Assembly: GCA_944472155.2 (NCBI GenBank)
Contig: OX235271.1
Location: 26,668,977-26,732,976, forward strand
From: Trichobilharzia szidati
Lineage: Eukaryota > Platyhelminthes > Trematoda > Strigeidida > Schistosomatidae
Direction of reading: 5' to 3'
DNA length: 64,000 bases
How positions within the stretch are numbered: the stretch's first letter is position 1; the number at the start of each line of letters is the position of its first letter. The position numbers were made by a program, and so were the translations under genes. This document shows positions 13,401-25,400 of the stretch, piece by piece. The notes beneath the pieces are model-generated. The model had not been told where the DNA came from. It ran no database searches and saw nothing but the letters and a program-made list of their open reading frames with translations.

Positions 13401-16400
13401 TTAGTTCGGGTTCAAAACCATTTTATTATTATATTATCAGTATTCCCTTGGGTTCCGAATGGAACATAGGGCTTACAGCAGTACGTCCTCACTTCATCAT
13501 GTTCTCCTCCGCAGTCCTCTTTAACTGACTCCACGATTGTCCATAAGCTTTCATCTCCTCCTCAAACGACCACCTCTCCTTATCAACCTCGGATGCCCAA
13601 CTTGTTGTTTCCTGCTCAGATTCCACTCCAGGGCCTGGTACGTGATGTCACTCAAAGGTCTGCACAGGGTATATCCACTCCATCTCCATTTCCCTCTGCA
13701 TATTTGTTAGGCCCCAACCCCAACCTCCCCTCTTTTTCCAGGTCAACGACCGACCGGCTACTACTAAACTAGACGATGTTCAAAACTATTTTCCAAACTT
13801 TGGTTTCACCAATAGCACAGTTTTACTGGCTTTCACTTAATAATTATAGTTTGCAGTCGTATATACACACTCTTGCATCCAACTTTGTTGTATTAATTTC
13901 TTCATCGATGATGGAGGTGTGGTTAAACAGTCTAAAGAGCTGTATATCTCGAATTCTGCCCTTCCAATTCTGTTCTGGCGACTAAGTGGTATCACAATCT
14001 CAGGATTATTGAGTAGAACATAAAAGTATGCATAATGCAATATAATATACTTCATTGGTGGTGGTACTATGATATTTATGCTTTATCAGTATACACCTAA
14101 GTATACATAAAGCATTTCAGGGGAGAAGAGAATAAAGACAGACAGTGAATGAAAACAATAAATACGACACGGAGAAGGACGTCAAAATCAGTGAGGATCA
14201 GAAAGGCAAGACAGATATTGTCATTAATCTGTAGTTAGTATGGAAATCTGCTGCAGTCGGCATAAAGTAAAACGATCCGAATTTTCAACACTAATGTCAA
14301 GTCAGTTCTCTCCTATACCGTTCAGACAATAAGCGCCTCACCAAAAGCATTTCAGACTCTTATTAACAGCTACATTTGCCCCGACTAAGAACCTATTGCC
14401 AAACAAATATGCGGAAGGAAATGGAGATGGATCAGACACGCGTTAAGGAAACCGCTAAGTAACATCACACACACCAGCCCCAAGGATAGAACCTCAAGAG
14501 GGAAATGATGCGTCGTGGGTGCCGCGCTCGAGGAAGATCGTGTGAGGAGGAAATGAAAGCTTATGGGCAATCGTAGAGCCAGTTGAAAATGACTACAGAG
14601 GACGGAGTGAAATGGAGGTGTATTTTTGAAGCCTCGTGTTTCACTCGAAACACAATAGAGTAACAAAAAATGTAATAATTAAAAGCCTAAGGTTACAAGA
14701 ATTATCCATTAATGAATAGTGTAATGAATAAAAGTGCACTAAACTGAAAACTCATACCTGGATTGCTTGCATTCGCCTTAAGAAGACTGAAACAAAGTCC
14801 AGCTGCACTACGTGAACAGCATAAACTATGAAGCATGCGTAAGTAGGGTAGAAATAAACACGGTGTTGTCACCATATCTCCAGCTAACCTCAAAAATCGA
14901 ATAAGTGCGGCCTGTAATACAAAAATAAAAACAAAAAACATTTATGCAGAGATAATAACAATAAGTAAGAATTAGTATTAATTCTATTAGAAGGAAAAAC
15001 AGCAGTGACGAGCACTGCTGAGCAGTCGTCAACCAACAGCTGACAACAGATAGCTAAACACAATTCAAACTCTGCTTTTATTGTTGACCAAATGGGTAAT
15101 TCTACTGGTGTGTTCTGAATGAATGATATTTTTTTATTCCTTTACGTTCCCAGTGGAACATAGAGCTTCAAGATAGAGCTTTGAAGTTTCGGTAGCAGTG
15201 GTGTTTATTTTTCACGGGATGGGGTTGCTAATCTCATGCCCAACCTTTCCTCTTTACCAGTCTTATTACTGGCTTAGCGGGGGGTAAAGGAGTGCCTCCG
15301 CGACCGGAGATCGAACCTCAAACCACATCGGTGGTTGGCGAGCATTCCACCGCTGTGTCACCGACGCACGAATGAATGATATTAGGCTGTTAAGACAACT
15401 ACACCGCTTTCCCTTCCTCTATTATTGCTGTCCATCAGGTCATCTACTCACCTTGGAAATCCTTCAATGTCACAATTTTTTTCAACTTTATAATGTGCGA
15501 TTTTGTTAAGTGTTGTACAAACAAAACAACTGAGAATCACAACTCGTTCATAATTGTTTGACTGCTTACATCTAGCAACCTTTACAGATCTTTATCAACA
15601 ACTGTCTTCGTTCTATACTCAAGATCAGATGGCCGGAAAAATTCACCAACAAGAAACTATGGGAACAAACAAAACAGGAACCAATCGCCCAACAAATATG
15701 CAGGAGAAAGTGGAGATGGATTGGACACTCGCTGAGCAGAGGAGGCCGCTGGTTGACATCGCGCGTCAGGCCAGTGCTCGAGTGGAACTCGAAAGGGAAG
15801 CGGCGAGTGGGACGTCAGTGCAGGGGTAACATGTAGGAGATCGTGTGAAGAGGAGCTGAAACAGTATGGACTAACATGGATGCAGGTGAAAAGTACAGCA
15901 GAAGACAGAAACAAGTGGAGACGTTCAGTTGAAGCCCTATGTTCCACTAGGAACCCAAGGGAACAATAATAATAATACAAAGAAGTGTATTCTCTATAAT
16001 TATAGTTGAAGATGCAAGAAGATATGTTTCGAAATCCACAACCATAAAAAAATATATCTTTACAATGAATGCATCCTTTCATATTTTGATAGATTACTTC
16101 CTAATTATTTGATCCCTAAAGATCCATATACTTCCCTCGATTCATTTAGATATCCAGATGTTAACTAGTTTTCTTTGTATATGCTTCAAAATAGTAATTT
16201 TTAAAGTTTAATGAGTCACTGAGTCTCACAGTTTGCTTCCTTATAAAGACTAATAATACGCCTTACTTGTTTTACCTCTGATGTTTGGAGTAGGATTTCA
16301 ATATATGACTAACTTTCCTAGAGATTAGAGTTTGTAGGGCCATAGTTCAAGTATAACAACTTAAATTGGTTTGTTAATATTTTTTATTCACCACATAACA

Positions 16401-19400
16401 CCATCTCCCAGAGACCGAAAATCGCACCGTTAAGCAACTTACAATAAAAAGCACGAACTATCTTTTAGTGTTAGTTATGCAACACCTGAAGGAATATCCA
16501 GTTGATCTCGAAGTTCTCTGTTGCCCATTCGAAAGGGAGGAGGAATCTATTTTGACATTATTCACTTATATGTATGAAGAATAATCATCTGTTGCTAATA
16601 TATTCATTTCACCAATTTGAAGGAAATTTTCAACAGGTGAATGGGATTGTTATGAGGAGTTCATTTGGACGCCTTTCGACTGATGTGTATGCGTCTTACT
16701 ATAAAAATCTGTCCGGTGATTTGAATGCTAAAGTGCCTTTTTATAGGAGATACGTCGATGACATTATTCTGACATGCAATAATCGTGAAGATGCCACTCG
16801 TCCACTGGATAGACTCAAATCTGAACAAAGTCATTTAAGACTTACATTTGCAGAAGAAAGTTGCAACTAACTTGCATTCCTAAACATACTTTTAACTCGG
16901 AGAGAGGATGGTTCAATAAAGCAGCGGTTAATTTATAAAAAGCTTAATTGTACATGGTAATGTTTAAATTCCCAACGTTTCTGTCCATTACAATATAAGA
17001 GAGATTTGATAAATTGCTTATGTAAGAGGATTCACAGAGTATCTGTACGGTTGAGGTTATTGAGGACGAAAATAAAATACTGAGAGAAGCTCTTGTCAAA
17101 AAAGAGACTGAACTCTGTCATCTGTAAAACCTACTATGCAGCCGGGCTTGTAGTTGTTGAAAAAGCTAAAAAAATATGCTCTACTATAAGCTTTAACATT
17201 GCACAAGTGACTTTGTTACATCCCGCTCCGTCCTCCTTTATGGCTGTGAGACCTGGCCATTGAGAGTGGAAGACATGAAAACATAAGCTGTCTACGATCA
17301 TAGGTGTCTGAGTTCTATCTCCCGCGTGAAGTGGTATAATAAGGTGAGCAATATTGAGGTTAGGCTTCGGTTGAGTGCTAGGTAGTTGGGAGGGGAAATC
17401 AATCGATGAGACTCTGAAATTACATCGACTGAGATGGTTAGGACATATGTTACGTATGCCTAGTCATCCCCTTCCTCGACAATGGGCAATGTTAACTGAT
17501 ATAGGGTCAGGCTGGAAAAGAGCTAGCGGCGGTCAAACGAAAACATGGCACCAGTCAATGAAACCTACAACAGTTAGTCTAAGCCACGTAGGAAGGTGTA
17601 GACTTTCTGACTGGTTGGGGTCCTCTGGACGGTAAAAACCAATGGTTGGAAACAATTGGTGATACATCCACTCCTTGTGACTTATGATTTCCAATGAAAC
17701 TGTTTTGTTCTTCGTTACTACTATTCCTTTGTCTCACACCTCTGTTTACTGTCTATATTATGCATTTCGCCTACTTTCTTCTCTTGCTTTGTTTGCTACA
17801 AGGAGGGAGTGTGGCGACTTGAACTGCCACACAAATGTGTAAAGTTCTATGTCGAAAACCGACCGACCTACTATATACCAATGTACATTTCTGTGTATGT
17901 GGTCACATATACATAGATAGGAGTAATCGCGCTCTGCACGTGAAGATGGGAGAACATATACCCAAAATGCCTTGAAAAAAAATTGAACTGTAAAGCCTTA
18001 ACAGATGCAGATGGCAGATTACCAACTCTGTCTATAGCTACACACATTTAAGTGATATGAATCGCAAGATCGATGTCAAAAGCGGATATTTTTAAATATA
18101 ATCAATCAATTTTGTTATTTTCCCGGGAAAATCTCAAACTCGAATGTAAGATGAGACAATGGAGCTAATTATTTCGAATGTGCTCAGAAGTTCTCGTATG
18201 TCTACTTTTCACTAAACCGCCCAATATACAGGAAAAGTCATAAGTCAGATAACTAATTACAGCTGCTTCACCCTACCATGAGTAGTAGTCAAGCATTACG
18301 AACACATAACCTCTTCATTGAGGCTTTCATTTCACCAAGAAGGATGGTTAGAATAACTGACACAAATGCGAGTACACATTATGAACGACTGAAACATCAT
18401 GGCTAAAAAAAACTAACCTGTCGAATATTATCAACCTCAGCATTTCGTGATTGAGCACCGTAGATATTTAACTTTGGCCTGGGCGATTTGCTAGCCATCC
18501 CCGTTGACAAATAGTCATTTGAGCTTAAGACTGCTGGTGTAATATTAGCCAATTCACCTACAGGCCACCAATACTCCAAGGCTAGTCGACTGTGAAGACG
18601 TGAACCAGGCTGATTATAAAGTTGAGCGATTAAGAGTAAGAGGTTTGCAAAACCATGCCCAGTAGTTGATGGATCAAAACCTGTAGATCTTAGTAAATCT
18701 TCATCACGTAATCGAATGTCTTTTACTCGAGCTGCCATATGTACAAGTAGATCAGTAATAATACAATGCATACGATACACCCACAGTGGCTACAAAGATA
18801 AAATAAGTACCTCATTATTTGAAAAATAAAATACATTTTTAAAAAAATGAAGTACTGCATATGATAAATGAAGACTTGTTAAACACAGAAAATTTCCCCA
18901 CTGTCTAAAGTTTAATACAGAATAGAAGGCCATCAGAATTTACGTCAAACCCTACTACCTTGAACCTTTTACAATAATTTCGCATTACAAACTAATTCAA
19001 CACAATGACTACACAAACAGATAAAATTCTGATGCTAAATCCTTGGAACAATGTTGATAAAGCCTAAAGTTGTACACGTGCAGGATATTTCGTAATTTCC
19101 TTGAAGATAACTCTTCCCTTTATATGCATATTATCCTTGCGATGGACTTGAAATAAATTTGAAACTTTGAGGTGCCACACAATCAGGCAGTATACACTAA
19201 AGTAATGTAGTGTGTAAGAGTGAAAGCATACGAAGGTTACACAAAAAACTATTTTTCGATTAAATATTAAGTGTATCTATGAAAAATGATGGAGTATCTC
19301 TTGTGTTAAGTGGTATAATACGGTGACCAATATTGGGTTTAGGTATCGAGTGTTAGGTAAGGAAGGGAAGTCAATCGATATGGTTTCATAACCTTATCGA

Positions 19401-22400
19401 TTGAGATCGCTAGGAAACGCGTTGCGCATGCCGAGCCACAGCCTTCATAAACAAGCCATATTAGCTAACATACAATTAGGTGGGAAAAGAGTTAGAAGCG
19501 GCCAAATCAAAACCTGGTATCGATCCATGAAGTATATGGCTTGAGCCGCATGGGGAGATATAGGCTACCTCCTTGCAGTTCTCGGAATGCCAAGAATCAA
19601 TACCTGGAGATCCATACTTGTTGATATAGCTCAAAATCGTTCTATGTTGAAACTAAGTCAGTCAGTCAGTCAGACTGATGACTGCAGTACTGATCAGGAA
19701 CTCGTAATGAATTATTCTTATCACAGTAATTACGTTTTCACCCTTGAAAACGTATAGACACACCTAGTACTTGAATGTTCCGATATTTGATGTTGTTATA
19801 CTTTAGATCGTAAGAAACGTGTCATCAATTTATTTCTTAAAATAGAAAGTGTAATTAATGCTGACTGATCAGCAATATATATACATGCACAACATACCTC
19901 ACGTTCAAAGTCAGCAGTGTTTAAGATCTGTTTACGAGCGAATTCTAAAGCACCTGACTCGATAGCTAGAGCCGCTTGTAATTCTTCTTCTTCATCACCA
20001 CCAATACCAAAGTCGTCTTTACAGTTTGTACTAGAGTTGCCATCTGCACTTCGACGACGGCGTAGTTCAGCACGTAAATGACTTGTCCTACGTAGGCATA
20101 TTGCCCACGATAGTTTTATTAGTGCCAATAACTGTAACTTTTCTGAACCATTTTCATTAGTATTATTTTCATATGAAGCCTTTTTCTCATCCAATAAACG
20201 CCCAATACCGGATGCAAATGAGCGGTCATTATAGAGAGGATGAAACAAATCTGTGGGAAAATAATACCAATGAACATGAAATGTCAGAAAATAAGAGCAT
20301 TTATGAAACGAAGGTACTTAGCAGTAGTAAAATTAAACAAGATACATGTGTTTACCCACATAAGCATTTATGACATCATTCTGATGTCCGATAAGAGACA
20401 AGATACAAAGCCTGGAATTAGAATGCTTTATTATTATGGAAGACGATGAAAGGCACTTTCGATTAGTGCGTCAAACTAATGTATAAACAAAATACTAATT
20501 GCTAATCAGGGCCTTGTAGGAAGGTGCATATTGTCTGAGTTGCATACATGTGATAGCCATAACCTATAGTTGGGCATAAAATGATATGACTGTAATTTTC
20601 GCTGCGGTTTAGGTGGATTAATCTTGAGTTCTTTTTAAGTTGTTATTTGCCTTCACCTTAGAAGTCCTGATATCGTGGTTTATATGACCCCTATTTGTCT
20701 TTAATTTTTTCAACTCAATGTGAACATAAGGTTAACCAGCTTGCACCACTAAGATATAATGCAAGTAGTTAAGTTGATTTGGCACGCGTGTTTTTCACTT
20801 GATATCGGCTACTGAATAAACTAATGGTAAACACTAAGACTAAAATCAAAAATATTGAAAAACCTAGTTAATTTTTTGTCAGTCATATCCTGTCAAACCG
20901 CTAAAGAAACTTCAACGCGCAGAAAATACATTAAAAATACAAAAAATTCAAATAACAATCTTATTCTTCGCTCGAATCGGAGAGGCGAAATGACACAGCG
21001 GGCTGGTGAAAGCCTTCGGGAAGCCAGTCATCCAACCGGTGTGTCTTCTCTCGATGAAATCAAGAATAAGAATGGGGACGTGGAATGTCCGTAAAATGTA
21101 CGAGACTGGGAAGACTGCCCAGGTAGCCAGAGAGATGAGAAGATATGGCTTAGAAGTACTGGGTATCTGAGAAAGCAGATGGAATGGATGTCGATTGACA
21201 ACATTGTCAACGGGAGAGTCAATTATCTATTCCGGTCTGGTCATCCAGACGACAACCATGAACACTGAGGCAGTGAGTAGCTATTATGATGTCACCAGTG
21301 GCAACCAAAGCCCTAATGCGGTGGGAACCAATTTCATCCAGGATCATGACAGCAAGATTCAACTCAAAGGGAAGACAGGAAGGTCACAATTATCCAATGC
21401 AACGCACAATGCTACAAACAACGCGGAACAAGAAAAGAAGGAGGCTTGTTACAGACGACTACAAACAGTGATGGACAATATCCTAAATGGTGACATCAAA
21501 ATCCTTATGGGCGATATGAATGCCAAACTGGGAGCAGATAATACAGGAAGTGAACTCATCATGGGTCGTGAGGCTCTCGCAGAAATGAATGAGAACGGAG
21601 AATTATTCGCAGACTTCTGCTCTTTCAACGATTTGGTGATCGGAGACAGCGTGTACAAACACAAGGATACACACAAAGCAACATGGATTTCGCCTGACGG
21701 ACATACCACAAACCAGATAGATTTCATATCAATCTCAAGGAAGTGGAGACGCAGCCTGCCGGATATGAAGTCGAGAAGGGGAGCAGATGGGGGCTCAGAC
21801 CATCATCTAGTTCAAGGAACCTTTAAAGTGAAGCTGGAATCCATGAAAACAAATGGAGACAGACCACAATTCAAGTTCAACATTCAGAAACTGAAGGACA
21901 AAACTACAAGGGTTACCTTCACTACAGAAGGGAAGGCAGCAGGACCAGACGGAATCCCCCCCGAAGCATTGAAAACGGACCCACAGACTGCGGCAGATGT
22001 GGTCACGCCACTATTACAAAAGGTTTGGGAGGAAGGGAGAGTGCCTACTGACTGGAAGAAAAGCTACCTCGTCAAGCTGCCAAAGGGAAACCTAGGCGTG
22101 TGCAAGATCTGGCGTGGAATCATGCTCTGGTCCATGCCAAGTAAAATACTAAGTTGCATCACACTGAAGAGAATAAAAGATGCACTGGATACAGAACCCC
22201 GCCACCCACAGGAACAAGCTGGATTCAGGAAAGGCAAATTATGTGCTGATAAAATTGCAACTCTACGCATCATCATCGAACGCAGCCTAGAATAAAATGG
22301 CAGTCAAACCTCTACCTCAACTTCATCGACTTCGAAAACACCTTCGACAGAGCAGCGTTGACCGAGAAGTAATTTGGAAACCACTTCAACACTACGGCGT

Positions 22401-25400
22401 ACAGTGCCCAGGTCTTTATCAGCCTCATTCAATATCTGAGCATATGACAATGCCACGTGTCAGGTGATCCACAACCGGAAACTCAGTGAGGCGTTCGAAG
22501 TGCACACAATAGTAAAACAAGACTGTCTATTATTTCCCACGATGATATTCTTAATTGTGGTGGACTGGATTATGCGGAAGACTGTGCACAGGGAGCGAGG
22601 AGACAGGAATACGCTGGACCACCGATAAGAAGACTAGAATATTTGGATTTCGCAGATGATATATGTCTAGTGTTACAAAACTCGAAGACATGCAGGTGAA
22701 AACCAATAAACTGGCTGAAGAAGCAGCCTGAGAAGACACGATCCAGGTGAACATGGAGAAAACGGAGGTGATGAGGATAACCAACCAACAACATCAACAA
22801 CCAGCACCAATCACCATCAACGGAAGAGATTTAACAGAGGTTACCTCCTTCACATATCTTAGAAGCATCGTTTCAACCAGAGGTGGAACGGATGAAGATG
22901 TCAAAATCAGAATCGGAAAGTTAAGATACACCTTCATCAAAATGAAACCAATCTGGAAATCTTCTTCACTCAACATAAGGAACAAGATTCGAATTTTCAA
23001 CATAAATGTGACGTCTGCCAATTCTTCTATACAGGTCAGAAACTAGCACTGCATGTCAGTCATGAAAAGGATTTCCAACAGTTTGCAGACAATTTTCAAC
23101 AGCTACCTTCGCTGGCTCTATACTGAAGATCAAATGGCCAGAAAGAATTAGTAACTCTGGGAACAAACCAGCCAAGAGCCGATTCCTCAACAAATATGTA
23201 GGAGAAAATGAAGGTGGATCGGACATACATTGAGGAGGCCGCCGAATGACATCGCACGCCAGGCCCTCGAGTGGAATCCCAATGGGAGGCGACGAATGGG
23301 TCGTCCTAGGGTGACATGGTGAATATCGTGTGAGGAAGAGATGAGAGATTATGGTCAATCTTGGACCCAGCTGAAAAGAAAAGCAGAAAACAGAACAAAG
23401 TGGAGATGTGTTGTTGAAGCCCTACGTTCCACTCGGAAAGCAAGGGAATAATAACAATAGTAGGATAGGCATATTTTAATTAAATGTTCACATGACAAAT
23501 ACAAGAACCAAAGAATAAAACGAAGAAGATTTAGCATACCTAACAACCCCTCCTGCAAGATATTAATTTACATATTTTAAAGTAATAATATATCGAGTTG
23601 TTAGCAAACGACCTAGGCAACTGGATATAGCATCAATCCAAACGCAATATGTGTTGCCCGTAGTCTATTCCACTTAAATAAGTTCTAACTATATACTGAT
23701 GGCCAGGGAATATTTGAGAAATGAAATTAAGGAGACGATTCTAGTATTTATGGGCAATGAGAATATATTTCTGAAAAATATGACTAGTAAGTAGCACAAT
23801 ACATTACAAGCATATAAGTGGATAAGATAAAACAGGAAATTAAAAGGGATTTTCCCGGTCTGGTGAGATCAAATACACATCGAAACTTACCAAAATCTGT
23901 AAGATCTGATAACTGATCAGCACAAATTGTATTCGAAGAAAAAGGTTGGAAACAATACAGCAAAGCCATAAACAAATGTACGCCTTCTCTTGTAAGCTGA
24001 CTGTTGATTTGAAATATTATCTGACCTTTATTTTCATTTGAATTTACAGGTAATGCTTGGGGTTTCGGAGTTAATAAACAATCCAGAACTAGCTTAAATT
24101 CACTTAGATTTAAAACGCTTTGACAAGACCATAGCATCACACATTCAGCTAAGCCTTCGGATATGTTTTTTAGGAGCATGAAAACATCATGTCGATGTTT
24201 AGAATCACCTAAAACCTGTGCAGTTTCCAATCGAGAGAATTCTTCATACGCAGAAAATGATCGCAAAGTACCTAAAAGACGAAAAACGCGAAATGTTTAC
24301 CGGTAAAAACTGCCTGTTCGAAAAAGTGTTATTGCAATAAACTTTCAATCTCATCACATAATAAAACGAACCACAAATTTTTCCAAATATAATCCTATGA
24401 GTATCTCTGTTTTATCAGGTACCGCTGCGAATAAATGTAAAATATGATAATGACAAACCTTAACTTAACAAAAATAACAATAAACACAAATATCGAGATC
24501 ACAGCACAAATAATGAGGGCATAAGAAAATATTCATGTCAGAAAATGGTCGGTCGGTCGGTCGGTTTTCGACATAGAACTTTGCACATATGTGCGGCAGT
24601 TCAAGTCGCCACAATCTATGTAGCACGCAAAGCAAGAGAAGAAAGTAGAAGAAATGCATAATATAGACAGTAAACAGAGGTGTGAGACAAAGGAATAGTA
24701 ATAACGAAGAACAAAACAGTTTAATTGGAAATCATAAGTCACAAGACCGAAAGCTGCTACCTTGACGTGGTGGTCGGGCTTGAACACTGCAATGACCCAA
24801 CAAGCTATACTGGCTGGAACTTATGTTCCTGCAGGTCTTACCATGCCAGAAAGGTTGTTTGGATAGCAGTTAGACTAAAAGCAGTTACCCAATCCAATCC
24901 TATGATTTCAAATAAATCACAAAATATCATGCCGGATCGGTCGGGGCCCGGATTAACAACGACCGCGCTTTCTGCTGCCGTGTCACAGGGCAGAAGTGAT
25001 AAATACGCTACTGAGACACACCAAATAAAAAAGAACAAACAAAAACAGGCCGCGTGTGACCGGCCTCAAGCAGTTGTCCCCTGGGCTCTGCGGTCACGCA
25101 ACCAACTTCCACGGTGTGGGCAGCCGGGAAGTAACAATCGCCCTCACAATCCGAAGTGCACGCGAAACCCCTCTAATCCTCACTCATCTTTGTCTTCATC
25201 TTCATCTCTATTATCTTGCCTTCCTTCTACCAATGCAACTCCTCTACTTGTTGGCTCTTCACTTCCTCTTCAATCTGTGTGCACTGATAACGATGGAAGC
25301 CAAAAAGCCACCACCGATGTCAGAAAATGAAACACTAATTACTTTGCCAATGAATAACTTGATATCGAGAAAGTGAATAGCGATGGTCAGTAGATAGGGA

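Noticed and set aside
24725..25330. 201-codon ORF as a host gene
   Set aside because: It begins in a LINE-2 3' UTR, runs through multi-copy sequence also seen at 12.7 kb and has no recognisable domain or splice structure.
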